From positions 59,030 through 123,029 of the forward strand of contig NZ_PNRF01000041.1 in assembly GCF_002879615.1 (NCBI RefSeq): a stretch of 64,000 bases of DNA, given 5' to 3'. The translations under genes were made by a program, and so were the position numbers. Positions 40,927 to 50,573 of this stretch are shown in pieces. The notes under the pieces were generated by a model, which did no database searches, was not told the origin of the DNA, and was given only the letters and a program-made list of their open reading frames with translations. This stretch comes from Billgrantia endophytica. Its GTDB lineage: Bacteria; Pseudomonadota; Gammaproteobacteria; Pseudomonadales; Halomonadaceae. Each line of letters starts with the position of its first letter. Within the stretch, counting starts at the first letter, position 1.

Positions 40927-41886
40927 ATGCGCGCTCTCAAGTATGCAGTAGCAGCTTCGCTACTGGCCGCGGCCCCGCTGGCTGTCGCCCAGCAGCTCTC
41001 TATCGCCACTGGTGGTACGGGTGGTGTGTACTATCCGATCGGTGGCGGTTTCGCCGAGATGATCAACGAGCATATCGAGGGCGCCAGCGCGACCGCGGAA
41101 GTCACGGGTGCCTCGGTGGAGAATATGGGCCTGATCATGCGCGGTGACGCCGACCTGGCCCTGGTGCTGGCCGATACCGCCTACCAGGCCTGGTCCGGCA
41201 GCGGTGATTTCGAAGGCCGTCAGATCGAGAATACCCGCGCTCTGGCTTCGGTCTATCCCAATGCCGTGCAACTGGTCGTCCTGGCCGACTCCGACGTCCA
41301 GTCGCTGGAAGACCTCAAGGGCAAGCGTGTTTCCGTCGGTGCTCCCGGTAGCGGCACCGAGCTGAACGCCCGCGCCCTGCTGGAAGCCAACGGCATCACC
41401 TATGAGGATTTCACGCCCCAGCGCCTGAACTTCAACGAAACCGCCGATGCCATTCGTGACGGCGACATCGATGCCGGTTTCTGGAGCGTGGGGCCGCCCA
41501 CCAGTTCCATCCTCAACCTGGCCGCGACCCGCGACATTCGTCTGATCGGCTTCTCCGACGAGGAGATCGACAACGCTCGGGAAGAAGAGCCGGTATTTGC
41601 CGCCTATGAACTACGTGCCGGCATGTACGACGGCATGGACGAGGCGGTACAGACCATCAGCATTCCCAACGTGCTGGTCGTCAACTCCGATATGGATGAA
41701 GAGCTGGCCTATGAGCTGACCAAGCTGCTGTTCGAGCGCACCGACGACCTGATCGCCGTGCACCCGGCGGCCAACGACACCACCGTGGAATTCACCATGG
41801 AGTCCACCCCGGTGCCGCTGCATCCCGGTGCCATCCGCTACTTCGAGGAAATCGAGGCCGATATTCCGGACGACCTGCGTCCGTGA
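40927..41886 (+). CDS. TAXI-family TRAP binding protein, second TAXI locus
   Basis: 319 residues with a signal peptide ending at about residue 21 (PLAVA-QQ). Classic TAXI sequence: LSIATGGTGGVYYPIGGGFAEM, VENMGLIMRGDADLALVLAD, LKGKRVSVGAPGSGTELNAR and PLHPGAIRYFEE. This is the standard glutamate/dicarboxylate-type TAXI form and differs strongly from the two at 3-8 kb. GGAGGAG precedes the ATG. It is followed by DUF1850 and a fused permease, a common order. Regulation is unknown; the HTH gene lies divergent. Confidence 0.93.
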   Translation: MRALKYAVAASLLAAAPLAVAQQLSIATGGTGGVYYPIGGGFAEMINEHIEGASATAEVTGASVENMGLIMRGDADLALVLADTAYQAWSGSGDFEGRQIENTRALASVYPNAVQLVVLADSDVQSLEDLKGKRVSVGAPGSGTELNARALLEANGITYEDFTPQRLNFNETADAIRDGDIDAGFWSVGPPTSSILNLAATRDIRLIGFSDEEIDNAREEEPVFAAYELRAGMYDGMDEAVQTISIPNVLVVNSDMDEELAYELTKLLFERTDDLIAVHPAANDTTVEFTMESTPVPLHPGAIRYFEEIEADIPDDLRP

Positions 41887-41920
41887 TATCGGTCAAGCGA
41901 GTGATGTCAGCGGGTTGACC

Positions 41921-42460
41921 GTGTTGCATCGTGCGGCGCAGAAGTACCTGGCAGCAGGGCGAACCACGTTGTTCGCCCTGCTGCCGTGTGTGCTGTTCGT
42001 CAGCGGCTGTCTATCGGACAGTGCATTGGCGTCGTCGGGCAGTGGCACTCGGCTCGAAGTGCTGGCCGAGGACGGCGAGGTGCTTGTTCAGGTCGCGATG
42101 GCCGAAGGGGCGCGCTGGTGTCTGGGGTGGAACCATTCGGTCAAGCAGTTCACCGTGCTTGATTGCTACCGCCATCACGCCGGCAACATGGAACTCGAGC
42201 GTAGCCATCAGCCGGATTTTGCCGCGGGGCTTGGCCACACACCGGGGCGCGGCGAACAGGTCTCCGACGGGGAGGGTGGCTACTGGATCGAGAACATCAA
42301 CGAGCCCGTGCCCGGTAATCGCTATGTGCTTCGTGTAGGCTCTCGCGAGGTCGATCATCGACTGCTGTGGCAACTTGGCGACGAAGCACATCGTTTCAGC
42401 TTGAGCGAGCAGGCAGCCGGTCAGCGGGTCACCATCCAACTAACCAAGCTCGATACCTGA
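41921..42460 (+). CDS. DUF1850 protein, probable lipoprotein, TAXI-TRAP associated
   Basis: About 179 residues. No ATG fits; I place the start at a GTG (41921), with TTG at 41915 an alternative. The N-terminus is hydrophobic with a lipobox-like VSGC at residues near 27-30, then the DUF1850 body (ARWCLGWNHSVKQFTVLDCYR). DUF1850 genes are regularly found between TAXI binding protein and fused permease genes, as here (34 bases after one, 30 before the other). The role is unknown but presumably assists the transporter in the periplasm. Confidence 0.8.
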   Translation: MLHRAAQKYLAAGRTTLFALLPCVLFVSGCLSDSALASSGSGTRLEVLAEDGEVLVQVAMAEGARWCLGWNHSVKQFTVLDCYRHHAGNMELERSHQPDFAAGLGHTPGRGEQVSDGEGGYWIENINEPVPGNRYVLRVGSREVDHRLLWQLGDEAHRFSLSEQAAGQRVTIQLTKLDT

Positions 42461-42490
42461 GCAAGCCAGACGACGTCTGACGAGGAATTC

Positions 42491-44509
42491 ATGAGCGAGT
42501 CCATAAACCCACCGGTGGTGGTGCCGGGCGGTAACGCCATTCAGCCCCGATTCGTTCTGTGGTTGATTACCATCGTGGCGGTGGGGCTTTCCCTGTTTCA
42601 ACTCTATTCGGCGGGTATTCAACCGCTAGGGCTTTTCTATCAGCGCAGTATTCACCTGGCGCTGATCATGATGCTGGCTTTCCTGATGTTCCCGGCCTTC
42701 GGCCCCAACCGCAAGCGCGGGGTGGCAGGCGGTATCATCGACCTGGTGTTCTTCGTCGGGGCCATGATTACCGGTGGGTATCTGCTCTTCTATCTCGATG
42801 AGATCATCTCCCGGGCCGGTTTCTGGAACCAGACCGATATCGTGGTCGCCTGTATCGCGGTGGTGACCGTGCTCGAGGCGAGTCGCCGTGCCGTGGGCTT
42901 CGGCATGACGGTGATCGGCGCCATCGCCATTCTCTATGCCTTTGCCGGCCCGCGCGGCGAGTTGCCCTGGCTTGGCCAGTGGATGCCGGGAATTCTCGAA
43001 CACCGCGGCTACGGCCTGGACCGGGTCATGGGACAGCTCTACCTGGGACAGGAGGGCATCTTCGGCCTGCCGCTGGGTGTGGCGGCCACCTATATCTTCA
43101 TCTTCGTACTGTTCGGCGCCTTTCTCGAATGCACCGGGGCCGGCAAGTTCTTCATTGACATGGCCTATGCTGCCACCGGGCGCCAGCGGGGTGGCCCGGC
43201 CAAGGCGGCCGTGCTGGCCTCGGCGGGTATGGGGTCGATCTCGGGCAGCGCCATCGCCAACGTGGTGACCACGGGGGCCTTCACCATCCCGCTGATGAAG
43301 AGGCTGGGCTACAAGTCCCACCAGGCCGGCGGCATCGAGGCTGCGGCATCCACCGGCGGGCAGATCATGCCCCCCCTGATGGGGGCAGGCGCCTTCCTGA
43401 TTGCCGAATATACCAACACGCCGTACATCGAGATCGTCAAGATCAGCATCCTGCCGGCCATCATGTACTTCGCCACCGTCTACCTGTTCGTCCACATCAT
43501 CGCGCTCAAGCAGGGCATGCAAGGCATGACCAGGAGCGAACTGCCGCAGATGCGCCAGGTGATGCGCGACGGCTGGCACTTCCTGCTGCCGCTGGGTGTG
43601 CTGGTGTGGCTGCTGATGATGCATATGTCCCCGATGCGGGTGGGCTACTACGCCGTGGTGACCATGGTCGCCGTGGCGGTGCTGCGCTATGCGCTGTGGT
43701 TCTTCTTCATCGCGCCACGGCAGGGCCAGGCGGTGACCTTTGCCAGCACCAGGCGCATGATCTGGGCCGGGCTGGTCAAGCTGGTCCAGGGGCTCGAGCT
43801 TGGCGCGCGCAATGCCGTGGCGGTCTCCATGGCCTGTGCCGTGGCCGGTATCATCGTCGGTGTGGTGGGCTTGACCGGCCTTGGCCTCAAGTTCTCATCG
43901 ATGATGATGGCCTTCTCTGGCGGTAACCTGCTGCTGGCGCTGCTGATGGTGGTGCTGGCCAGCCTGATACTGGGCATGGGCCTGCCGGTCACCGCCAGCT
44001 ATATCGTGCTGATCGTGCTGGTTGGTCCTGCGCTGACCGCCGAATTCGGCATTCCGCTGCTGATCGCGCATCTGGTGGTCTTCTGGTACTCCCAGGACTC
44101 CAACGTGACACCACCGATAGCGCTGGCCGGCTTCGCTGGCGCCGCGATAGCGGGCAGCAAGCCGATGGCTACCAGCTTCCAGGCGTGGAAATTTGCCAAG
44201 GGGCTCTACCTGATCCCGCTGTTCATGGTCTACAACCCCGAGATCATCATCGGCGGGCCGGTGCCGGTGGTCGTCTGGAATGGCGTGATCGCGATGGCGG
44301 CCTTGCTGGCGTTTGCTGCCTGCCTGGAAGGGTATCTGTTCACACGCATGAACATCCTCTCCCGTTTGATTCTGGCGGCGGGGACGGTCGGGGTGTTCTT
44401 CCCCAGCCCGTATACCGAAATGGCGGGGTTCCTGGCCATCGTGGTCGTTCTGGCGATCAACTGGGTCAGCTGTCGTCGCCATGGCAGTGAGATAACGGAC
44501 CCGATGTGA
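42491..44509 (+). CDS. TRAP transporter fused permease (4TM/12TM), second TAXI locus
   Basis: 672 residues with many hydrophobic helices. Signatures: GGPAKAAVLASAGMGSISGSAIANVVTTGAF (shortened: GSISGSAIANV), TGGQIMPPLMGAGAFLIAEYT, LGMGLPVTASYIV and DSNVTPPIALAGFAGAAIAG. GAGGAA precedes the ATG. It is the final gene of the operon, with a terminator hairpin 20 bases beyond. The protein shares its architecture with the 5190-7148 permease but the two are divergent. Confidence 0.93.
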   Translation: MSESINPPVVVPGGNAIQPRFVLWLITIVAVGLSLFQLYSAGIQPLGLFYQRSIHLALIMMLAFLMFPAFGPNRKRGVAGGIIDLVFFVGAMITGGYLLFYLDEIISRAGFWNQTDIVVACIAVVTVLEASRRAVGFGMTVIGAIAILYAFAGPRGELPWLGQWMPGILEHRGYGLDRVMGQLYLGQEGIFGLPLGVAATYIFIFVLFGAFLECTGAGKFFIDMAYAATGRQRGGPAKAAVLASAGMGSISGSAIANVVTTGAFTIPLMKRLGYKSHQAGGIEAAASTGGQIMPPLMGAGAFLIAEYTNTPYIEIVKISILPAIMYFATVYLFVHIIALKQGMQGMTRSELPQMRQVMRDGWHFLLPLGVLVWLLMMHMSPMRVGYYAVVTMVAVAVLRYALWFFFIAPRQGQAVTFASTRRMIWAGLVKLVQGLELGARNAVAVSMACAVAGIIVGVVGLTGLGLKFSSMMMAFSGGNLLLALLMVVLASLILGMGLPVTASYIVLIVLVGPALTAEFGIPLLIAHLVVFWYSQDSNVTPPIALAGFAGAAIAGSKPMATSFQAWKFAKGLYLIPLFMVYNPEIIIGGPVPVVVWNGVIAMAALLAFAACLEGYLFTRMNILSRLILAAGTVGVFFPSPYTEMAGFLAIVVVLAINWVSCRRHGSEITDPM

Positions 44510-44530
44510 GGATATGAATCACTTCCATCG

Positions 44531-44558
44531 ACGCCTGGCTGCCTTGGCAGCCAGGCGT
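44531..44558 (+). terminator. Terminator after the second TAXI operon
   Basis: ACGCCTGGCTG (44531-44541) pairs perfectly with CAGCCAGGCGT (44548-44558), loop CCTTGG, followed by TCTCGTC. It separates the transporter from purE. Confidence 0.75.
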
Positions 44559-44707
44559 TCTCGTCCCGGGGCGGCGGCACGGGTACATGCGTATCCGGAC
44601 GTGTCGCTTTCATCATCCGGGTTATGGCGGTATGCTGCGCGGTTTTCAGGTGGGCTCGGGTCCTGTCCGGGCATACTGATGAAGAGCCGTTGATGATCGG
44701 GGGAACC

Positions 44708-45217
44708 ATGCAACCGTTAGAGGAATCACCACGCGTTGGCGTGATCATGGGCTCGAAGTCCGACTGGCCGGTAATGGAGCACGCCGTGGCGATGCTGGAG
44801 CGGTTGGGTGTGCCCTACGAAACCCGTGTGGTGTCGGCCCACCGGACGCCGGATCTACTGTTCGACTACGCCAAGGGCGCGGCCGAACGTGGCCTGCAGG
44901 TGATCATTGGCGGAGCCGGTGGTGCCGCCCACCTGCCGGGCATGGTGGCATCCCAAACCAGTCTGCCTGTCCTCGGCGTGCCGGTGGAGTCCAAGGCACT
45001 CAAGGGACTGGACTCGCTGCTTTCCATCGTGCAGATGCCTGGCGGCATCGCCGTGGGGACCCTGGCCATCGGCAAGGCCGGGGCTACCAACGCCGGCCTG
45101 CTGGCGGCGCAGATCGTTGCCTTGCACGATGCCGGGGTGCGTGCGGCGGTGGAAGCGTTCCGCGCCGAGCAGACCCGGGCGGTGCTCGATCATCCCGACC
45201 CCCGCCCCCAGCCCTGA
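44708..45217 (+). CDS. purE: N5-carboxyaminoimidazole ribonucleotide mutase
   Basis: 169 residues from the ATG at 44708 (GGGGGA upstream); an ATG at 44693 is also in frame. PurE motifs: GVIMGSKSDWPVMEHA, VVSAHRTPD, IIGGAGGAAHLPGM and GVPVESKAL. It rearranges N5-CAIR to CAIR in purine synthesis. It forms an operon with purK 44 bases downstream. Confidence 0.97.
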   Translation: MQPLEESPRVGVIMGSKSDWPVMEHAVAMLERLGVPYETRVVSAHRTPDLLFDYAKGAAERGLQVIIGGAGGAAHLPGMVASQTSLPVLGVPVESKALKGLDSLLSIVQMPGGIAVGTLAIGKAGATNAGLLAAQIVALHDAGVRAAVEAFRAEQTRAVLDHPDPRPQP

Positions 45218-45261
45218 TGGCGAGACGACTGAGGCCCGAGAGAGAGAATGAGGAGAGCGCC

Positions 45262-46374
45262 ATGAACATCGGTGTATTGGGTGCCGGCCAACTGGGCCGC
45301 ATGCTGGCATTGGCGGGCTATCCGCTGGCCAACCGCTTTACCTTTCTCGATACGACCGGTCATCCCAGTGCGGGCATCGGCGAGGTCCTGATCGACACCG
45401 ACCGCCGTCATCTCGACGCTTTCCTGGCCAAGGTGGACCTGGTCACCTATGAATTCGAGCACCTGCCGGTCGAACTGGTAAGCGCGATCGAGGAGGTCAA
45501 GCCGGTCTATCCCTCCAGCGAGGCAATCCGTGTTTGCCAGAACCGTGCCGGGGAGAAGGCGCTGTTCGACCGCCTGGGCATTCCGACGCCGGCCTATCGC
45601 CTGGTGGAGAGCGCCGCCGAACTTGAGGCCGCCGCGCATGAGCTGGGTTGCCCGGTGGTCGCCAAGTCGGTCACCGAGGGCTATGACGGCAAGGGCCAGG
45701 CGGTATTGCGTGACCCGAGCGAAGCCCAGGAAGCGTGGCGCAGCATCGGACATCCGCGACTGATCGTCGAATCCTTCATCGACTTCGTGCGCGAGGTGTC
45801 GATCATTGCCGTGCGTGGCCGCGATGGGGAGGTGGTGTTCTACCCCATGGCGGAGAACGTCCATGTGGACGGTATCCTGCGTTACTCCATCGCCCCGATG
45901 CCGGACCTGGACGACAGTGTGCAGCTGACCGCCGATGGCTATATCCGTGCGCTGCTTGACGAACTCGACTATGTTGGCGTGCTGACCCTCGAACTGTTCC
46001 AGGCCCGCGATGGCAGCCTGCTGGCCAACGAGATGGCGCCCCGTGTGCACAACTCCGGCCACTGGAGCATGGATGGGGCGGTGACAAGTCAGTTCGAGAA
46101 TCATCTGCGCGCGATCCAGGGACTACCGCTGGGCGATACTCGTGCGCGAATGCCGACCTGCATGATCAACGTGATCGGCCGCGAGGGCGATCCTGCGGCT
46201 ATTCTGGCGATAGCGGACGCCCACCTGCATCGCTACGACAAGAGCGAGCGGCTCGGGCGCAAGCTGGGGCACGTCAACCTGCTGGCGCCCACTCACGCCG
46301 AGTTGCTCGACAAGGTGCGTACTTGTGTGGCCTTGCTGCCCGGGGCGCCGGCACCGCGTTTCAGTTTCGAGTAA
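45262..46374 (+). CDS. purK: 5-(carboxyamino)imidazole ribonucleotide synthase
   Basis: 370 residues, ATP-grasp fold. N-terminal IGVLGAGQLGRMLALAGYPL, central VVAKSVTEGYDGKGQAVL nucleotide-binding loop, and ANEMAPRVHNSGHW are PurK hallmarks. It converts AIR, bicarbonate and ATP to N5-CAIR for PurE. AGGAGA precedes the ATG at 45262. purK marks the left border of the lower-GC island that follows. Confidence 0.97.
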   Translation: MNIGVLGAGQLGRMLALAGYPLANRFTFLDTTGHPSAGIGEVLIDTDRRHLDAFLAKVDLVTYEFEHLPVELVSAIEEVKPVYPSSEAIRVCQNRAGEKALFDRLGIPTPAYRLVESAAELEAAAHELGCPVVAKSVTEGYDGKGQAVLRDPSEAQEAWRSIGHPRLIVESFIDFVREVSIIAVRGRDGEVVFYPMAENVHVDGILRYSIAPMPDLDDSVQLTADGYIRALLDELDYVGVLTLELFQARDGSLLANEMAPRVHNSGHWSMDGAVTSQFENHLRAIQGLPLGDTRARMPTCMINVIGREGDPAAILAIADAHLHRYDKSERLGRKLGHVNLLAPTHAELLDKVRTCVALLPGAPAPRFSFE

Positions 46375-46410
46375 CGCGGCCTGGCCCCACAGCTCGGCTC
46401 TGCCATTGGT

Positions 46411-47346
46411 TTAGGTGCTTGATATGCCGGGGGAATGCTTGCGGGATGTCTTGTCGGCACCCGCTTGGCCTTGCATCACCAATTGGCGAATCGTTTCCGC
46501 CATGAAGCGGCTGGCGGCAGGTCGGTCGGCCTGTTGTGCCCATAGCAGCCCCGGAGTGCGTACCGGGGTGGGGTTTTCCAGCGGAATGATGCGCACACTG
46601 GGCTCATCCTTGAGCGCGTTGTCGGCTACGATACTGCACAAATCGGTGCGCCGGACCAGCTCGATCATTGGCGAGATGGCGTTGAGCTCGGCGACGATTT
46701 GTGGTCTGGCACCCGCAGCGGCAAAGCATTCGTCCAGCATCTGACGTGTGGAGAAGAGGGTTGTCAGCAGGGTCATGCGTAGACCATTGAGCTCTACCAT
46801 GCGCACCCGTTTGCGGTCGGCCAGTGGATGGTCATTGGCCGTGATCAGCTTGAGTTCTTCGTTGTAAAGCGGCTCGAAGCGTAGACCGCGTGGGACAGAG
46901 GGGCGATAGGAAATGCCGAGATCCAGGTTGCCGTTAATCAACTCTTCACTAATCCGGTCGCCGGACAGTTCTTCCACCACTACCTTGATCAGCGGGAACC
47001 GCTGGATGAATACCGATAGGCATAAAGGAATCAGCTGTACATTGAAGCTGTGGGTGGCGGCGATACGTAACTCGCCACGCAGGTCGTGAGGCACCTCCTT
47101 GAGTGACCCCACCGCTTGGTCGATCTTGCGCAGGATCGGCACCACTTGTTCATAGAATGTCTGCCCCGCTTCGGTAGTCACTACCCGTTTTCCCACCCGG
47201 GCGAACAGTTCTTGCCCCAACTCTTCTTCCAACTGGCGAATCTGATGCGACAGAGTGGATTGGGTGACATGCACTTTGTCTGCCGCACGGGTGAAGTTGA
47301 GCGTTTCGGCCACCGCCAGAAAATACCTCAGATGCCGTAGTTCCAT
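46411..47346 (-). CDS. LysR-family regulator (CynR/CatR-like)
   Basis: 311 residues, MELRHLRYFLAVAETLNFTRAA start and HTH core VTQSTLSHQIRQLEEELG. The effector domain contains THSFNVQLIPLCLSVF and DLGISYRPSVP. GGAG lies 9 bases before the ATG. It is divergent from the citryl-CoA-lyase-like gene with a 171-base AT-rich promoter region between, so it is the natural activator of the island operon. The effector is likely an intermediate of the aromatic pathway, by analogy with CatR/BenM. Confidence 0.9.
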   Translation of the reverse strand: MELRHLRYFLAVAETLNFTRAADKVHVTQSTLSHQIRQLEEELGQELFARVGKRVVTTEAGQTFYEQVVPILRKIDQAVGSLKEVPHDLRGELRIAATHSFNVQLIPLCLSVFIQRFPLIKVVVEELSGDRISEELINGNLDLGISYRPSVPRGLRFEPLYNEELKLITANDHPLADRKRVRMVELNGLRMTLLTTLFSTRQMLDECFAAAGARPQIVAELNAISPMIELVRRTDLCSIVADNALKDEPSVRIIPLENPTPVRTPGLLWAQQADRPAASRFMAETIRQLVMQGQAGADKTSRKHSPGISST

Positions 47347-47517
47347 GAGATGGGACTCCGCTGGTGCCACGATCAATCGATGGCATCGATTGTAATCATG
47401 TGAATTTATCATTTTCAAGCATTGTTAACGAGCTCTATGGTCAGTGCTACGCACTTTGCGAGCACGGCACTTTTATTTTCGCCCCGTCTCGCTTTTTACC
47501 CACTGTGGAGTAACAGC

Positions 47518-48318
47518 ATGAAAATCGGGCGTGAAACAACACCAAAAACCGCCATTAGTACCTCGGATGCTCACACTATCGTGGTACGTGGCAAGAACCT
47601 TTGTCAGGACCTGATTGGGCAGACCTCATTTACCGACTACTTCCTGTTCCTGCTAACCGGCAAGCCGGCGGACGCGACGCGTCGGTGCGTGGTTGACGCC
47701 ACATTAGTGGCCATTGCCGAACATGGCTTCGTGCCTAGCGTACAGGCCAGTCGCATGACGTATGCCGCGGCGCCGGATGCGCTACAGGGCGCGGTAGCCG
47801 CAGGCATTCTGGGCTGCGGTTCGGTGATCCTGGGCGCATCGGAAACGGCTGGCAAGCTGTTCGATGGCATTGCTCGACAGGTCGATGACGGAGTGCCGCT
47901 CGACGAGGTGGTCGTGCGGGTGGTTGGGGAGTTGCATGCTTCCCGTCAGTCAATCCCTGGCTACGGTCATCCCCTGCACAAGGAACGCGATCCACGCGTT
48001 GAGGCGCTGTTCGCGGTAGCCCGCGAGGCGGGTGCCGACATGCGTTATGTGGAGATCGCCGAGGCCGTGGAGGCGGCGATTTTCGAGGTGATAGGCAAGC
48101 CGCTCAAGCTCAATGTGTCTGCGGCCATTCCTGCCGTACTACTGGGGGTCGATTTTCCCATCAAGGCGCTGCGTGGGGTGCCGATATTGGCGCGCGCAGC
48201 GGGCCTGATCGCACACCTGCTCGAGGAGTCGGAGCGGCCCTGCGGTTTCGCGCTGTCTTACCAGGCTACGCAGCAGCTGGAGTATACCGGTGTGGTGCCA
48301 GCGGGTTTCAAAAGTTAA
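47518..48318 (+). CDS. Citryl-CoA lyase / short citrate-synthase-like protein
   Basis: 266 residues, citrate synthase fold in short form: NLCQDLIGQTSFTDYFLFLLTGK, AAPDALQGAVAAGILGCGSVILG, IPGYGHPLHKERDPR (active-site His region) and FPIKALRGVPILARAAGLIAHLLEE. Known short members are citryl-CoA lyases, which split citryl-CoA into oxaloacetate and acetyl-CoA. The canonical C-terminal Arg/His set is only partly conserved, so a related acyl-CoA aldol cleavage is possible. GGAG upstream. First gene of the island operon, coupled in order with a class III CoA-transferase. Confidence 0.75.
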   Translation: MKIGRETTPKTAISTSDAHTIVVRGKNLCQDLIGQTSFTDYFLFLLTGKPADATRRCVVDATLVAIAEHGFVPSVQASRMTYAAAPDALQGAVAAGILGCGSVILGASETAGKLFDGIARQVDDGVPLDEVVVRVVGELHASRQSIPGYGHPLHKERDPRVEALFAVAREAGADMRYVEIAEAVEAAIFEVIGKPLKLNVSAAIPAVLLGVDFPIKALRGVPILARAAGLIAHLLEESERPCGFALSYQATQQLEYTGVVPAGFKS

Positions 48319-48338
48319 GCAGTGCGAAGGAGAGAGCC

Positions 48339-49478
48339 ATGATCAAGGTACTCGAGGGTGTCACCGTCATTGAACAGGGCACCTTCATCACCGGGCCCGC
48401 TGCCGGCATGCTGCTGGCCGACCTGGGAGCCAATGTCATCAAGGTCGAAATGCCCGGCAAGGGCGATCCTTTCCGAGCCTTCAAGGGAGGCCTGTATAGC
48501 CCCCACTACCAGACCTACAACCGCAACAAGCGCAGCATTGCTCTTAATACCAAGGAAGCAAGGGATCTGGAAACCTTCGATGCGTTGATCCGTGGGGCTG
48601 ACATATACATTCAGAATTTTCGCCCGGGCACCGCCGAGCGGCTGGGGGCGGGGGAGGCGCGGTTGCGTGAACTCAATCCAAGTCTGATTTATTGCGCTAT
48701 CAGCGGCTTCGGCAATGATGGACCTCATGCCGACCGACCAAGCTACGACACCGTCGCCCAGGCTGCCAGTGGTTTTCTGAAGCTGTTGATCAATCCCGAG
48801 AACCCTCGCGTGGTGGGGCCGGCCATGGCAGATGCACTGTCGGGTTTCTATGCTGCCTACGGCATTCTGGGTGCGCTGTTCGAGCGATCCCGCACCGGAA
48901 AGGGGCGGCGAGTGGATGTCTCCATGCTCGAGGCGATGTGTCACTTCAATCTCGATGCCTTTACTCACTACCTGTCGGAAAACGAGGTGATGGGTCCATA
49001 CAGTCGCCCTCAAGTATCTCAGTCCTACGTCATGGAGTGCGCCGATGGGAAATGGGTAGCGCTGCACATGTCGTCACCAGAGAAATTCTGGCAAGGCCTG
49101 GCGAACGCGATGGATCATCCGGAGCTGTTGCAGGATCCACGCTTCTCCACCCGGGAAGGACGTATCGACAATCAGGAAGAGATGATCGGTGTGCTCAAAC
49201 AGGTCTTCCTGATGTACGAGCGCGATGCATGGTGCGAGCGTCTCGCAGTACAGGATGTTCCCCATGCGCCGATGTATGACGTCGATGAGGTGCTGACCGA
49301 CTCGCAGGTCAAGCATCTGCAGTTGGAGGTGAGTACTGAGCACCCTGGTGGTGGCACCTTTCGAACGATTCGTTCGCCGGTATCTTACGATGGCGTCAGG
49401 CCGCTAGAGGTCGTGGCACCTCCGTTGCTGGATGAGCATCACGAGGAGATCGTCAAGGCGTTACGACGTGATTCGTGA
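48339..49478 (+). CDS. CaiB/BaiF-family (class III) CoA-transferase
   Basis: 379 residues. Family features: GVTVIEQGTFITGPAAGMLLADLGANVIKVE at the start (outline; core GPAAGMLLADLGA), YNRNKRSIALNTK, the catalytic Asp region DIYIQNFRPG, and SYDTVAQAASGF. It moves CoA between acids. GGAGAG precedes the ATG, 20 bases after the lyase. With the lyase it implies activation and then cleavage of a hydroxy- or oxo-acid produced after ring opening. Confidence 0.88.
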   Translation: MIKVLEGVTVIEQGTFITGPAAGMLLADLGANVIKVEMPGKGDPFRAFKGGLYSPHYQTYNRNKRSIALNTKEARDLETFDALIRGADIYIQNFRPGTAERLGAGEARLRELNPSLIYCAISGFGNDGPHADRPSYDTVAQAASGFLKLLINPENPRVVGPAMADALSGFYAAYGILGALFERSRTGKGRRVDVSMLEAMCHFNLDAFTHYLSENEVMGPYSRPQVSQSYVMECADGKWVALHMSSPEKFWQGLANAMDHPELLQDPRFSTREGRIDNQEEMIGVLKQVFLMYERDAWCERLAVQDVPHAPMYDVDEVLTDSQVKHLQLEVSTEHPGGGTFRTIRSPVSYDGVRPLEVVAPPLLDEHHEEIVKALRRDS

Positions 49479-49581
49479 TGGTACGACTGATGGCCACGAC
49501 CTGACATGATGCGGAATATGAACAATCAATAATATTTGGCCTGCTGCAGTTCGTGCCCAGGCCTGTTGAGGAGCGAGAGTC

Positions 49582-50523
49582 ATGTTCGAACTACCTAATA
49601 AAGATGACATTGTCCCGCACGGCATCCCTAAGACTCCCGACGACATCACCGAGATCGTACTCAAGGCGATGAGTCACACCAAGGACGAGCGACTACGCGA
49701 GATCCTCATATCGTTGGTGCGGCATCTGCACGCTTTCGGGTGCGATGTGAAATTGAACGATGAGGAATTCATGGCCGCAATCAATGCGGTGACTCGTCTG
49801 GGCCACCTGACCAGGGATCGGCATAACGAGACCATGGTGATGTCCGATGCGCTGGGTTTCTCCACCCTGGTGATGATCCTCAACCAGGCGCGTACCGTGG
49901 ATCAGATATCACCGGCGCTACTGGGGCCTTTCTATAGCCGCAAGGACCCGGAGTATACGTTGGGTACCAACATCTCGCGGGATACGCCTAAGGAAGGCGA
50001 TATTCCGTTGTTCGTTTCAGGCATGGTAAAGAGCCGTGATGGCATGACGCTGCCGGGGGCGCTAGTGGAGGTATGGCACGCTTCTCCCGAAGGGCTCTAC
50101 GAGAACCAGGATGACTCCCAGCCACCTATGAATCTGCGCGGCAAGTTCCGTACCGATGGGCAGGGACGCTATCACTTCCGCACCATTCGACCGGCCAGCT
50201 ATCCGATACCGACACATGGCATCGTGGGCGACATGCTCCGGGCGCAGAATCGCCATCCCTTCCGTGCGGCACATCTACATTTCGCGGTATCGGCCAAGGA
50301 TCATCAGACTCTGGTGACCCAGATATTCCCCAAGGACGATCTATTCATCGAGTCGGATTGCGTGTTCGGCGTGACCAGTGCCGACCTCGCCATGGACTTC
50401 CCCATGCATGACGATGGACAGGCTCCTGATCCCGATGTGAGAGGGCGCTACTGCACCCTTGACGTTGATTTCGACCTTTCTCCAGGCGTATCACGTCTGC
50501 CGGAGTCGCCCATCGATTCTTGA
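49582..50523 (+). CDS. Intradiol ring-cleavage dioxygenase (hydroxyquinol/catechol 1,2-dioxygenase-like)
   Basis: 313 residues. N-terminal helical dimer domain, then the catalytic beta-sandwich. The Fe(III) ligands are Tyr173 (EGLYENQ), Tyr207 (RPASYPIP), His231 and His233 (AAHLHF). Members open 1,2-dihydroxybenzenes between the hydroxyls. The DDSQPPMNLRG insertion and the FGVTSADLAMDF end resemble hydroxyquinol dioxygenases, giving maleylacetate, but substrate cannot be fixed. GAGGAG lies before the ATG. No maleylacetate reductase or muconate enzymes are adjacent. Confidence 0.88.
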   Translation: MFELPNKDDIVPHGIPKTPDDITEIVLKAMSHTKDERLREILISLVRHLHAFGCDVKLNDEEFMAAINAVTRLGHLTRDRHNETMVMSDALGFSTLVMILNQARTVDQISPALLGPFYSRKDPEYTLGTNISRDTPKEGDIPLFVSGMVKSRDGMTLPGALVEVWHASPEGLYENQDDSQPPMNLRGKFRTDGQGRYHFRTIRPASYPIPTHGIVGDMLRAQNRHPFRAAHLHFAVSAKDHQTLVTQIFPKDDLFIESDCVFGVTSADLAMDFPMHDDGQAPDPDVRGRYCTLDVDFDLSPGVSRLPESPIDS

Positions 50524-50573
50524 GTTCACAGTTCACGATAACAACAACCTCCATAAAAAAGAGACGCCATATC

